Origin: Erythrocercus mccallii
Lineage: Eukaryota; Chordata; Aves; Passeriformes; Dicruridae
Direction: 5' to 3'
Assembly (NCBI GenBank): GCA_013397435.1
Contig: VZRG01000764.1
Span: 186,001 to 250,000 of the forward strand
Length of the DNA stretch: 64,000 bases
Part shown: positions 37,751 through 51,907 of the stretch, in pieces
How the letters are laid out: each line of letters opens with the position of its first letter
Numbering within the stretch: the first letter of the stretch is position 1
Translations under genes and position numbers: made by a program
The notes under the pieces: model-generated
Databases searched by the model: none
What the model was told of the DNA's origin: nothing
What the model saw: the letters and a program-made list of their open reading frames with translations, nothing else

Positions 37751-40700
37751 GACTTTCCAAATTTATTGTTATGTGTTATTTCTCTAAGACATATGCAATA
37801 ATTCTATTCCATATTATAATAATGACCTACACTGAGTTTTTTAGAAGTGATTTAATAATAAATCTCTCAGGAGGCTAGAAGTATGCAAACTTTAGCCTTA
37901 TGCTTGACAGTACACTTGGTGCAGGTGTTAATGAATCAATATGACCCATTCTCATGTGTCTTAATTCCAATTAAAATGTTGGAACTATGTGAGATGAAGC
38001 TGATGTCTAGATAGATAATTATGTTTAATCATTTGTGTCTACATGCATACATAAATCCACATCATTCTAGTTGGTTGTGTGAGATGTGCTATTTTGTCTT
38101 CACATCCAGTAAGCTTTGAGATTTAAGAATTTCTTCTCTTCCATCTAAGATTTGAATACACAATACAAAAATCTTCTTATACAGAAATAAAAGTAACAAA
38201 ATTTCCCTTAAAGTAATTTAAAACATTCACAGTTTTTAAGAAAATGTGCCAGTGATGTACAGAAATACAGCCATCATCTCTGAATTTATTTATTGAGAAA
38301 ATTTTTAAGAATTTTGAAAAATTATTTATAATATAGAAAAATCTGTATATTCCATCATCTTGGCTGAAACCCTACAAGAAATTTTGACTGGGATTGGATG
38401 TCCATAAATCTTTTCTATATATACTACTTTTGCAGAATGAATTTGAAAAGTGTGAAAATATTTTTGATGTTTCTGAAAAGTACAGCCAATTCAATATCAA
38501 AATGTTAAATTTTCTCAATTTTTCAAGATTATAAAGGAAGCTATATTCTATTTTAGGCTTCGAAAGTCGGACATTAGGGAACTATATACTCTGTTAAAAA
38601 GCAGTTCTTTGTAGGCAGGCAATAATTTTGTTCTGTGAAGAGAAGTAGCCTCTTCTGCAAAACAGTTTGAAGACCAAATACTCTACCCTTGCTCTGTTGG
38701 CCAATGAGAGTCTAGGTACCTAATACTCCCACAGGGTGTGCCTGGAGTTAACTAATGAGAAACATTAAGCACAAGAGTCTATCTAAAGTGATGGTTGACC
38801 CCAGGCTGAAAAGCAGGCATCTCCTTACTTGGAAAGCAGAAGTCGTTCTCAAAAAAGTGAATATCTCATAAAATCATTTCAAAGAACATGCTCTGTAGTT
38901 GTTTTTTCTTAAATTTTTGTGGCTAGTTCTGCTTCCAACTATCAGTTTTCTGGCAGTTTGGGGGAAAAACAGAAAAAAAAAAAAGTTTTTGTTTATTTAT
39001 TTGTAATCTAAATATAACTAATGTTTTTAAAATGATAAATTTAAATTAAAGAAGAAAAAAATTCCAGATATAAGAAGGGGACAGATGTCTATTTTATTAA
39101 TGGACAAAGTAAAATACAATCAGAATGTTTGTAGTGTCTCTAAATAGATATATTTAAAGTTGTACATTTTCTACTTAATTATAATCTTTCTTGATATCTA
39201 CACAAGTATTGTTATTATTGTCATTTTTCACTTCCCCTCCTCTATACAACTGGCTAAAATTATTTGCTCAGTAGAATTTTTTAAATTACATCCTTCTTTG
39301 GCCATTGGAAATCTGAACAGAAAAGATAGTACTGCAAATAGACAGGTTATACATACACCTGCATATTATCCCTCTGTTATAAAAATTCCCTGCATTTCGA
39401 AAGTAAGCAATAAAGAAAATATTTTTTATATTAAAATAATATTTTGTTTCAAATTTTACTATGATATGGACAATTCTTTTCCTAACATATAAACTAGGAA
39501 TATTGCTATTACTTAATTTAAGTAATAAAAAAAAGAGTTTGTCAAAAAGTAATTCATGATAATTACCATGATAAGATTTCCTAAATATTCGCAGAGATGC
39601 ATCAGAAAGCACACAGCACTACTATTGTTCCCTTCAGGACACCAAGATTGGTTGTAAACACTGTGTTCCAAACAAAAATAGATTTTTACACCTATTGGTG
39701 GTGAAGTAAGACACCTGTGAATCCATCTTTAATCAACATTACATTTTTAAATTACATTAAGTTTCTGCCAGACTTCACAGCTAATAAAAGAGAGGATCAT
39801 TAGAAATAATAAGGGATAAAGGAGATAGTGATAAAAAAAAGTTCTGCTTTCTGTTTCTTTTTAGTAAATACATAACATCATACCTGATTCTCTTGTCTTC
39901 TAAAACTCATTTTAGAAAATTTCCTGTGCATTATTTCACATGTTCAAATCACATTTCATTGCAAAATATTTTTCACAGGTAAATAAAGTAGAATGCTGAT
40001 TATTGCTTAATCAAATTCTAAAAATCATCCATCTCTGTAACAAAATATAAAATATGCTGTGTGAACCAAATATTTGCAGGTATCCCAGAAGGCTGAAATC
40101 CCCACCTGAGTGTAAAGAGTAGATTTATTCCCTCACTACACTGGCAGAATGGGGCCACATACGCTGCTAAGTTATCCCAAACTTAGCAGGGGGAAAAAAG
40201 TGCACCCTGACCAGCCTCAAGTTAAAAGAAAAAAAAAAAAAGGTCTGACTCAAGTACAATCCTTCACAAGGCTGTGATTTACAATCTCCACACTTCTCAT
40301 CTCTCTTACTGCCTTACAAGGAGGGCCAAGCCTATGGAAAAAATGCTTGTAAGTCTCTAACAGCATCCTGTTATCTGATTTGAGAGACTTCCATTTCTTT
40401 CCAGCAGACAAAACAGCCCTAGCAAACAAATATATGTGAAATTTCCCACACTGGGTGTTTTTAGCAGGTGCAAGGTTGGTGTTTCTGCGCGAAAAATTTT
40501 AAAACCAGTTTAGTTTTCTTTCTTTTTGCCAATCTTCTGTTTTCAAGCACTTTCTCCCCACATATATGTAACTGTTGGGCAGAGGAGCAGAAGATAAAGT
40601 TTTTGGAGAGAAACTGAAGTAAAGTAACCTCAAAAATTTAAATAGTCAGTGTATGAATTTTCAAGATATGTTTTCTCTGAAAGAACTATGGAGATGACAT

Positions 40701-41799
40701 CCAAAAAGCCACATTGTCTTTACAATTTATGAGATTTCTCATAAATTCTCATTCTTATAATTTTTATAAGAGTGTATATATCTGCTTGTGGTCTTGTTTT
40801 GTTAAGATCAGAAAATTTAATGTATTGTGAAGGAGTGGTATGTCTCTACTTCCATAGATAACTGCCTATGTTTTTTCAGGGAAAGTGTCTTACATTCAGC
40901 CAACTATACATTTTTCTGAAATTATGTAAAGCATATAGAAGTGGGCTTTTTTCATACTGAATCACTAAAATTCCCTGTCTGTAGTTCTACAAGTGCTAGG
41001 TTTATGGCTTTGTAGTTCTGGTTTTACTAACTGGTATTTTTTAAAATTACTATCCTGGTAGATGTCTTGCTCTGTTAACAGAAAGTGGAAAGAAAAGGTA
41101 GGGAAAAAGAAACAGTAATTTTTCTTCATAATTTTCTCTGGCAATAGAACTATGTATGCTGCTCATAATGGAAATTCATAAATACACTACTGACATTAAA
41201 CTGAATAGCAGCAAAAAGTGGAGAGTAAGAAGAATAGAAAATATATCTCATTATGTGGATGTTACTTTTTTTTAAAGTTACTGCAATTTTTGGTGTAAAT
41301 TTTGCAATTTTCCTATTTGGTTCATCAATTTTTTCTTCTTTAATGTATTTGAGATAATTTATGTCCCTTTGCAATCGTCTCATTCTGAACTTAAATGATC
41401 TAGTTCTACAGTATATGATAAAACATTAAAGTCTACTGATTTCAAATATGCTTTGTTTGTGCTCTCCAAATTTCATGAGTTTAGCCAGCATCAGTTGCCA
41501 CTATTTGCATACAGCACGGAAGTTCCATGCTCTTAGAAGATGAACAGAGTCCACAGTCTCTAGGGACAGACCTACAACAGAAATGCAGGAAGATGTTATA
41601 TTGATGAGAATGTTTGTCTAGGACTAGTTCTAGTTTTCTCCACATTTATATTTGACAGAAGATCAATCTTCATTAGCATTTTAGTTTGGAGCAGTAATGC
41701 ACTTCTGAAACAACCCTTTTGAACCTTCTTGTTGATTGCGTCTAGTTTTGACTGCCAAAGTCAAAGCAAGATTACTTTCAGAGTATAACTTGCAAACCC
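37751..41799. other. AT-rich intergenic DNA
   Basis: No gene. The parts at 38640-38860 and 40070-40470 have more balanced composition and no homopolymers, without any family match. A perfect 9-bp inverted repeat lies at 40164-40189. Confidence 0.5.
40164..40189. other. Perfect 9-bp inverted repeat, 8-base loop
   Basis: CTGCTAAGT at 40164-40172 and ACTTAGCAG at 40181-40189 are exact reverse complements separated by eight bases. It would form a short stem-loop if transcribed. No gene context supports a function. Confidence 0.8.
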
Positions 41800-42060
41800 A
41801 CTCTGGCAGGACATCCTGTTTTTTCATGTAGTGCAGAGAGGAGCCTCCAAAATACTGGGAGGCCTGTCTGGCTCTGTGTGCCAGAACCTGCCCCATTGCC
41901 TGCCATGTGTTCCTTCCTCCACCCCCATCCCAGAGAGAGCTGCTGGCCCTGTGGAACTTGGGCATGGATTGCACTTGGTCCAGAGGGCAAATCAAACTAT
42001 AAAGCCATGTAACACAATTTAGCTGTAGGGTCTCCAGTGTCTTGACCTGCTAATTCACCT
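41800..42060. other. GC-richer island, origin unknown
   Basis: A 200-260 base block rich in C and G (for example CCTGCCCCATTGCCTGCC and CCACCCCCATCCCAG) stands out from its AT-rich flanks. On the minus strand a 104-codon frame (41681-41995) covers it, but the peptide has no known motif, and a second overlapping minus-strand frame and one plus-strand frame are also open, which argues for composition rather than coding. It may be a repeat remnant, a conserved element or a cryptic exon. Confidence 0.35.
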
Positions 42061-45000
42061 GCAATCATCCCACTAATTGTGAAAATATGGAGTTTTAAAC
42101 CTTTAGGGAGAGACTATCTAATCACTATTGTGCATAATATGAGATAAGATCATTGCATAATCATGAATGTTTGAGTGGGTACATATGAATTATAACTTCC
42201 TCTGAGGTCACTGATATTAGCGAAACATTGGGGAGTTCTCTGACATTGTTAATAAATTTCTACATAAAATAGTCAAGAAATTAAAATAGTCAAGTAAAAT
42301 AGTAAAATATTTTTTAGGTATTTGATTGTTAGAGCATTGTATAATTTTTTTTTTTCAGATAGTTCAAGAAAAAGCTGTTCTAACTATAGTTAGCCTGATC
42401 ACCCACTTTGGAATCTTCAGTCAGAAGTAATTTCTCTTGTCTTTTTAAGACTATCAGGTTTCTTGTAATTTGCTTAGACTGATTAGACCAATCTATCTTC
42501 GAACGATGATTTTGGGAAAAAAAAATATTGTTCTACTCCATGTCTTTCAAATTCTAACAATGAAATCGGGATGAAAGGCTATATTTCTTCCACTTTCCTG
42601 TATGAGAAATGCTATTCTTCAGTCATTGTTCCCAATCTTATATTCAGATGTGCAAGAATAAAAAACTGGTGTGACAATAAGCTGACATTACAGCTTTATC
42701 TGCAGATGAAATATCTTTCTTATAATGTAACAGTAGAATGCATTGCCTGAGAGTAAAATTTATGCAGTTTACCTCTTTTCTGCTTTTTGTTTTGATTTCT
42801 TGAAATAGTCTCATCTATTTCTTGAACCTTGAAATTGGGGTGTTCTAAATTTATATTAGAATTCATGTGAATGAGAAATCTAGTTATGCTTCTTCATACC
42901 TTCAAGACCTGTTTCTGACCTCTTTTAGCACTTTCAAGATTTTACAAGATACTTACAACAGTATGAAAAATAGAGGACAGTAATGTTTCTTAATGTATAC
43001 ACGTGCACAAATTTGTGCTGGTTTTCTTGTTCCCTGAGACAATTCATCATAACAGTTGAATAACAATCATAAAGCTTAAATTTCATCTGTTATGACAACA
43101 TTCTAGTTTGCTTGTCCATAAGATTCAAACCTTTGGAATCAAAATGTGAACATCTGTTTAGCTGATATTAAGAAGTTTCATGTCCTCTTGCAGATGGATG
43201 CCTCATGTATCATGACAAGACTGTTCACCAACATGCAGCCATGGATTATTAGCTTTAGAAGTTTACATAAGATGATGTTCTTGGCATCTCCCATATTTAT
43301 CCACTAAAAAAAAAAAATCCAGCCCACTGTGGTTTTTTCCCCCCTCAAATAAAGTTCTTTTTACTACCCTATTTTTCCAACCACGAAGAATCTAGTTAGG
43401 TTCCTTTTAATCCTAGTATATTTTCAGGGATTTTTTTTTTCTGTTTTAGTTTTTAATTATGTTTTTAAGATATAAAATTGGGGTTTATTTTTTAGAAATA
43501 GATAAAATCTTATTCCTTGTTAAGGAATGAAGTCCTGTTAGGCAGAGGGTTATGTGACTTTCTGTAATATCTTAAATTCATCAAAGTTAGATTTCATCTT
43601 GGTTTATATATTGTTATTCATGTTTCCTATAATCCTTCTCCAAAATTAATTTTTAACAGCTAGCAGAAAATGGAAAATAACTGTGATAACAGGTACTATT
43701 CATGTGTAAATATACCAGACTGAATCTTTATGATTGATGGTATTGCCACAAATATAAACAAAGATTTAACAATTACAAAAAATTGTGGTTCCTCCAACAA
43801 ATTGCCAGAGTTTATGCACTTTATGACTTTGTCATCTTTAATTTATTCTAAAAATTGTTCTAAAACATCTTCAAATAAGGTCAAAGTTTCACCACAAATA
43901 GTAGCACTTCAGATAATTGAGGCTTATTTTTTATTGCAGTATACTGGACATGTTAAAATCACTGGAGAATTACCTCACTATATCTTTTATTTGTTGTCAT
44001 TTTAATGATGATTTATTCTTTAAGTCTTAATTTTTTTATCTAAATAAAATTTCCTGACTGAATTTTAAGTTTGAATTAATTATTTTCTAGAGTACTTATT
44101 ACAGCTAGCCATGTTTTCAGTATTAATCACAATAGAATAATATTGTAAATACTTCAGACTATGCTTTTTTTTAATAAAACAAACACTTTCTGTCTTTGAA
44201 ATTAGACCGCTCTACAAACTGTAAATGGTTCTCTATGACATAGTAGTGCTCAAACAGAAATTAAGTAATACATCCTTAGTTTTACAGTTTTAGGTATATT
44301 TTCCCCTCACTGGGACTGATGACGTTTACAGGCATTTCATTAATTATGTCTATAATTTTGCTTTTTCTTTTAGTGCATAAATTAGAAGAATAATTCATTG
44401 CATCATAAGATATCAGAAATTTTTATCTTCAAGATGTGAAAACCAGTTCTCCTTACATTCATGCTGGAGGTAGTCAGGGGATCAGGTTCCATGCCAGCTC
44501 TCCTCTCTGTTGCCTTTTCCACCATATTCTCTTTCCAAGAGAACCCCCATTGCTTCTCATTTTTTTTGCTTGACATTGTTTCTATTTTGCTAACTACCTT
44601 TGAAAAAAAAATGTCTGTCCATTGTTTTCTTGTCTTCTGGTAACCCAAGATTTAAGGGGAAATATTCAAGTTCTTGAGTCAGTGATGCTGCATGCTCTCT
44701 ATTCTCCATTCATAGCATAAAATAATGACTAGGGCATATTAGCTTAATCTACATAAGCATGTAGTGATGTCCAAAGAAATCAGCATCAGACATCTACAAA
44801 GCATGAAATAGATAGAACTTTCAGTGAGTGGAGCAAGTGTGCATAATATACTGCAGATGAGGAAACTGTGTGCCAGATGGAGCCGTGTTCATGATGACAG
44901 AAGAAAGAGAGGAAGAGTACTCCCTTGCTTTTTGCACATCCTGTTGAAATTAGTTACATACATACCTATATTTCTACATACACAAATATAGATAGAAAAA

Positions 45001-47100
45001 CAGAGGTAGAGCTGTTCATAGATACGGAAATGTATGTAATATATATATAATATATATGCAGGAAAATATCCTGCTTTAATTAGTGTGGAATACTCCCAAA
45101 ATATTTCTTGGCATAAAACTAAGAATCTTGCTATATAATGTAAGAAGATATGTTATGTGAGATATGTGGCAAAATAAAATCTTTTTAAGGGTTATATAAA
45201 TATCTGTATTATATGTACAAATGCTAACAAATATATACATCTATAATCTGTCCTTCTTTAAACATATTTTAGTCTACTCAGCATAAAATGTGCACTGTGA
45301 AAATAGATTCATGAAACTCAAGAGTAAGCAGGGTACATGATGAATATTTAATTTTAGAATATTGAAATATCTGAAATACATTTCCAGAAATTTCTGAACA
45401 TGTATTACAAATGTGTTTTATTCAAGTACTGCTTAGAAAGGATCAGCTCCACATAAAAATTAAAGACATGAAAAAATTCTTTTAAGATATTCCAGATGAG
45501 ACAAATGCACTGAAAGCAACATGCATTTGTAAGTTTTACAACTAGATAGGCCTAATCGATCTGTAGTGATATCAGTGATTGTAGAGTCTAAGGCACCTAA
45601 TATGTTGATAAGCACTTTTTCAGCAAATTCTGACAATGATGGTCACTCTAGTCAAAATGGTTTTAAGTTTTCCAAGAGTTCCATTTAGATTGTACAGATA
45701 TTGAAGTATGTACATATAAAATTAAGGTAACAAATTTGGCAGACAATGCAGTAAAAATTAGTCTTTGCTAGTAAATTTCAAGATAAGTTAATTCAGTTTC
45801 CCTCTGCAAAATCAGTTATTTTGCCTGAAATAACTGATGACAATATTTCAAAGTTAAAAATCATTATTAATAGTTTATAATTATTATTATTGTGTTCTGA
45901 ATGTAGAATAGATGACAATAGAATAATGGCATACACTTCCTTAGATGGTCTCCTTTACTACCAGTCATAACAATATTGAACAACAAAGATATATGTTCAA
46001 AAAAACATACATAGTTTTTCATCCAAGCTTCCCAATTTAAACATCTCACCCAGACCTGAATACCTGTACGAAATCTAAAAATAAAAATCAGAAGAATCTC
46101 AGGTCTCTAAGTGTGGTGTTATTTATCTCATCCAGGAATATATTTAGTACGTATCTATATGGGTGGGGATTAGTTTGAAAAATTAATCATATAAAAAATT
46201 TTAAATAAAAATTATTTATCTCTCTGAGGTCAGTCCACTCTTGCTTGAATCTTATGTTTTAATATACAGTCTGGAGAATGAAAATTGTTGGTATAGCTAC
46301 ACATATACCTAAAACCATTGGTGTTTGAACCTAACAATTTTTACTGGGTGAATTGCTTTCAAATATGTTTTTACATGGTGTATGCCTTATAATAGGAACC
46401 AGATATTGACAATAGACACTTTGGTCTATAATCAAATTCATATTTGAATGAATGTACATACAGAAACTATTTTATGCTTGTTAAATTCCTTTATTACTTG
46501 CACTTGCTGAATATGTGTATGTTTAAAAATTAATATTTGACAGAATAGGAAGTTAAGAGTCTATTTTGCCTTTGTTTTAACAGGAATTTGCATTGGGGCT
46601 TTTTTAATTGGACAGCCAATCTGTCCTTGACCTGATAAGAGTACTACTGGACATTGTGACAGGTAATTCACATTCACCTTATTGCTACCGCTGATGACAA
46701 ATAATAAAAGACATAGCAAACTTCTAAGCTTTAAACTCAACCACTGTAACATTGCAAATTTCTTTATTAAAGGAAGCACACATTGTCAGGTCTTATATGA
46801 TTAAGCATCATGCTGAAGTAAATTAGTCTTTAATAAAACACACATTTGTATATGAATTAATCTTGGTATAAACAATACATTATTTTATTAATATTTTAAT
46901 AGTTTACAACTATCATGGCTTTTTCTAAACACAGACTACTTATTACTTATGCATGTTAACAATCATTCCCAAAATAAATGAGGATTTACAACATTTATGT
47001 TATAATAGATATTTTCATATTCCTTAGTTTTATTAGGTTTCAGAAAATATGTAAAAGTTCTAAATCATTTTTTAAGGTTCTTGATGTTTTTTCAGAAGTA
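42061..47100. other. AT-rich intergenic DNA
   Basis: No gene or interspersed repeat recognised. Short (AT)n stretches occur near 45035-45058. Small A and T runs at 43300-43450 are the only other features. Confidence 0.5.
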
Positions 47101-47520
47101 ATGGTGGCTAATTGGATAAGTGTTTTGAGATGTGAGCTCTCATCTCATTGTCTTGGACTCAATAAACTTGTTTGGTATGGTAGCTTCTCCTCTTGAAAGA
47201 ATCTCATTTTATAGTCCTGCTGTTATGTCCTTGACCTTTGCCGTGACCACCACCCCGAGGCATTTGAGCTGTCAGATAAAAGAGTGGAAAAAGGCTGGTG
47301 AACGTTGTAGAATGCAAAAAGCTTTGTAATGCACTGATTAAATTCCTGCCAAAACTTCACCTCCATTGCTATCACATTTCCCTAAATAATGGATGATGGA
47401 GATCATTTGCCTAATAAGAACTTGCAGAGGCAGCCTGCCGTGTGTCTCTATCTTTTAACTCAAACAATCTTGCCTGGCTACAAGTGGCTAAGAAGCAGCC
47501 ATATTCAAATGTACCTGCCA
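47101..47520. other. Candidate conserved non-coding element
   Basis: About 400 bases show balanced composition, almost no homopolymers, several TAAT cores and no resemblance to CR1 or LTR sequence, and no frame is convincingly coding. This texture is typical of vertebrate conserved regulatory elements in gene deserts, but conservation itself cannot be seen here. Confidence 0.3.
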
Positions 47521-48031
47521 GTAATAATTCTGTTTGGGGTTTTTTTTGTTTTTTTGTTGGTTCCCCACCCCCAGTATTCATATATACTGTTTTATGTGCA
47601 GTAGAGCATTAATTTGCCTTCCACTGGGAGTAGGTCACATTCAGGGATCATCAGAACCATCTTACTGGGTGGAACATGCTTGATTCAGACTGGCTGTTTT
47701 CATCAAGAATTTGGCATCTGAAATCTCCAACAATTCAGGAGATTTTACACCAGAATAACTTTCTAATGTTATTCTGGAAAAGCTGATTTTCATTTAATAT
47801 CAAGTAGATAGATAAAAGTCATTCAATGGATAGTTTATATCTACCTCTGAATAGTCACTAATTTTTGTGTCAAGATTCCTAATTAATTTTTCAGTAACTG
47901 CTAACAAAGATTTTTGTTACAATTTCTATATATTAAAGAGAGACTCAATTTCTTGCTTTGTCACTAGATCCTTTCTTTGGGGTCAGGGGGATGTGCTATA
48001 GAACAACAGAGATAAATCTGTTCCTTTTGGT

Positions 48032-48057
48032 GCAGACTTACTCCAGACTAAGTCTGC
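48032..48057. other. Perfect 9-bp inverted repeat, 8-base loop
   Basis: GCAGACTTA (48032-48040) and TAAGTCTGC (48049-48057) are exact reverse complements around eight bases. It has the same stem and loop size as the hairpin at 40164 but unrelated sequence. Confidence 0.8.
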
Positions 48058-48320
48058 TCTAAAATCTTCCTGGAGTCCTCATCCCTGAAAGCGAATAATC
48101 TTTTAATTTGAAAATAATGTATTTTTTCCTAAAAGTCAATCAGCATGTTTTCAATGGATAAAGGTTGCATTGAATCAAAATATATTTTTTATTGCAAATT
48201 ATTTTCTTTTCTCTAGTGTGGGCATTAGATGTTTTATTTTACTTCTATTTCTCAACTTATGATATGAAAGTCATGCAATAAAGGACAAGTAAAATATAAT
48301 ATAATATCAATATTTCTAGG

Positions 48321-48402
48321 GGCTTTGGGATTTTTTGTGGGTTTTTTTTTTTGGTTTGTTTGTTTTTTTGTTGTTGGTGGTTGTGTTTTGTTTTTTTTTT
48401 TA
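48321..48402. repeat. G/T-rich low-complexity tract
   Basis: Almost only G and T on the plus strand, with T runs of 7-12 bases and TTG units. Confidence 0.85.
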
Positions 48403-50536
48403 TTGCAGCCTTTATAGCTGCAAAATATGTCCAGAAATCAATTGATTATTTTCAGTTGAGAAGTGCATGTTCTATACAAGGTTGAAGCACAAACCAAATG
48501 GAATTAGTTTCTTTCCACTTTAAAATAACAGTATATTGTAGGCCAAGTGAAAAACCTTGCACTGCATGGATTAATAATTATTCCTTCTCCATCACTTCCA
48601 CTGTTAAATTATATGTTTTTTATATCAGTACTTATTAAGGCCTTATGAAAGACAGATTATTAAATCAATAATTTAGAATTCAGAGTATTTAAATGAAAAA
48701 TCCATAAGTTAAACTAGGAACTTCAACCCTGTGTGTCTATCTAATAAGTACTGGTGACAAATACTGAATTTAAAAGAATTTACAGAGACATAATTATTTT
48801 TAAACTGTTAAATTATTAATTCTTTTTCAAGAACACAAAACAATCTAGTCAAAAATCTGCAAGTCAAGCATGAGTTTCCAATACTGAGCAGGAAATTGCA
48901 TCACATGAAAAGCCAACATTTTGTCTCCTTCAGAGACATTATACATTCAGTCTTAGTTGAGTTTTGAGCATGTATTGCTAATGATGAACTTACCGGATAC
49001 TAAAAAAATCTATACACAGTAACTCATAGTAATTTTCCTTTTTAGATTAAAATATTTTTTGTTAATATTTTTTACTTGTATTTTTAATCAGGGGCATATT
49101 ACCTAAATATCACAGATATTATTTTAATGTTTCTCTCTTTCATTGATGATTTGGTTTCTTGAAATTTTCTTATCCCAGCTGTGTTCATTTCCATGAAATA
49201 CATGAAAAGTAAAGGAAACTAGGCACAAGGAAAAGGGAGTTAATCTGTTCAAACTACATTGCTACTTAAGCTAAAATATCTGCATGGTTTTCTGAGCACT
49301 TTAGAACATCAGCAGTAGTTTTAGAAATTACAATTTCAATCCTAGTTGTAGAAATTAATGTTTCACTGACTAATTTCCATTTTCTTCTTGTGCTCCATAA
49401 GCTATCAGAAAGATGGTAATTTCACAGCAATATTTCCATTTTCTAATTTCTTTACGCCTGATATATGAATTTTTTTTAAGAAAGGAAGACATGAAGATAT
49501 TAACCTCCTGCTGAATGAAGTAAAATTCCTACCTCATAATTCTATAGTTGAAAAATGTTTTAAATTTTTTTCATTTTTGCAACTTGTTTTGTTGGCCTCT
49601 GTTGAAAAGAACATATGTATCCTGCTGTAAAGTTTCTTTAATATTCATTAATATACCTGGCTGTCCTTTATAAATACACAAAAAATTACTGTTTTTTTTA
49701 ATGTGAAACTGAAATGGTCAGCCAATCAAAAGAGTATCAAATATTTAAAAGAGGAAAAGTTGCCACTGCTCTATAGTAGCAGAATAAAATCAGAAATTGT
49801 CATGTGAATACGTTGATATTTCGATAAAAGTCTAAAGTTCCTTGTCATAAGAGAGAGAAGAGAGAGACATGAATATCCAAATGAGGTTTATCTAGAGATT
49901 TGAACTGAAAATATCCTCCAGACTGACTAGAAAAGATGAGCTAGTAGTCAGGATCTGTCGTAAAATATATTTTTCCTTTCATACTTACACATACTGAGAT
50001 TGCTTACAGGGATGCAGCAATAGTAAGAGTTTTGCAACTCCCTAGGAAAGTCACGTAGTCACAGGAGAAATATTTGCCATGTGACAGTTTCTTACACTTT
50101 TTTTTTTAGTTTTTTAAGTTTTGAAACTCACTTGCTATGGTAAAAATGTAGCAATATTATAACTTCATTTTAGTAGATCTTGCACGAATTGGTGGCTTTC
50201 TGAGAATGTGAGAATCCAGTGGCATCTTCATCCATTGATTTGAACAATTGTGCTTTACAAACATTCATCACTTCTCTGTAAAAGTCTATGCAGATCCTAA
50301 CTACCTCGAAATCTACAAGAATCTGGTGAAATAAGTTTTCTGGGAATCAGAACTTTGTGCTAAATTTAAGGCAGTAAATTCAACTGCCTTCAAAACTTTC
50401 ATTGCTCTTTCAATCTTCATCCTTTCCTGTTCTCCTTCCTTTTCTTGTGATACTCCCAAACGGGTTGTCTTTCAAACAAAAAGACAAACAAGAAGTCAAC
50501 AAACAAAAAAAACAAAAAAAAGCATGAAATACCACC

Positions 50537-50592
50537 AACCAACCAACCAACCAACCAACCAACCAACCAACCAACCAACCAACCAACCAACC
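50537..50592. repeat. (AACC)14 microsatellite
   Basis: Fourteen perfect AACC units. The flanks are related simple sequence: A-rich CAAA units to the left, and further AACC-like units plus a 16-base A run to the right, ending near 50660. The minus-strand frames of repeated Gly-Trp-Leu-Val arise only from this repeat. Confidence 0.97.
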
Positions 50593-50660
50593 TAAGTAAA
50601 CCAAATAAACAAAAAACTACCAACCCCCACCAACCAACCAACTGAAAAAAAAAAAAAAAA

Positions 50661-51907
50661 GACAGGCCAAGCATTTATGGATATGAAAAGCCTGCTTGCT
50701 ACCCTCAGAGCATTGCTGCCTTACTTCAACTGCCTGAAAAACTTTTTGTGTTGTCTCCCTTACTGCATTCTGTTTACCTCAATGGATGAATTAACTGAAG
50801 GACTTACGCTGTAATGATTTTTGTCTTTAGTTTTGCTAGTTTTTATTCCCCTTTGTCTTTCCTAGAACTGTGGCCATTTTTTCTAATTTAAGAAAAATGG
50901 TATTTGAGAAAAGGTAGCTACACCATCCCATATTAATTATACATAGTCTAAGTGCCTTAAAAGATTTATTTCTTAGCACTCCAAAAGACTAACCTTTCAA
51001 ATGTAAGACTATTGTCTCAGTAATACAGAGGTCATTATAAATATTAGAAAGTCAGAGGTGTTTTGCCAGATCCATTTTTTTCTCTACATATACCCTGACA
51101 CTATTACACTGGCTAATTGGTTTGTGCAGCATTATTCCAGCATGAAATAACAGACATAAAACTTCTGTGAACTGTGACTTTTGTGACATCCTGTTAGTTG
51201 AAAATAAGATTGTGGACTATAAAATGCCTTTTCTGTAACGAGTATCACTACTGTATCCTATAAGATTTAATTGGCTAGTTCAGCTTTATAAAAGGCCTTG
51301 GAGATGATGGTTTTGGATGACAATAAAGGCAGCTTAAAAAAAAATTCTCCCTTCTGTTTGAACTGAAAATAAGGATTTGTATAGACAAAAATATGCTGCG
51401 CAAACTATATAGAATTTTAAGAATTCTCTGAAGAACTCTGCAGACCTAGTATTTGTATATTGCATTGTCAGGTGTGCAATAAATAAAGACTCCACTAAGT
51501 AAAAGCTGGATTTTTTACAGGCCATTTTTGAATATAGTTATTCCATATTTATGTCTAAATAAGGATTACTGTATTCAGCATCTAAGACAATATTGCTTTT
51601 TTTTGGGGGGAGGGGGTGCAAACTTTCTGAAAATTGGCAGAAAACTGGACAATCTGGGTATAAGGTGAAAATTGCAGAAAATGTTTGTGCCTGAACCCCA
51701 TTAATTGTTAACTCTTGCAGACACTCTAAATGCAAACAGCACAGTGCAATGCACATCTCCAGGTGACAGGCTAAGGATGTGTTGAAGAGAGATAATAAAT
51801 AAAAAGCACAAAAGTTGTACTCTCTGTGTCTTAACAAGGAATTTAGACCCAGAATAAAGAATGTAGCCAGATCTAATGGGCTACTGTGAATGCCAGAATT
51901 AATGTTT
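50661..51907. other. AT-rich intergenic DNA
   Basis: No gene or repeat recognised. A T run followed by a G-rich run lies at 51597-51618. The segment 50690-50810 has balanced composition. Confidence 0.5.

Larger units (their letters stand above)
47521..50536. other. AT-rich intergenic DNA with G/T tract and hairpin
   Basis: This holds an inverted repeat at 48032-48057 and a T-rich G/T tract at 48321-48402. No gene was seen. Confidence 0.5.

Noticed and set aside
50410..50674. Minus-strand frames with repeated Gly-Trp-Leu-Val
   Set aside because: They are translations of the (AACC)14 microsatellite and its flanks.
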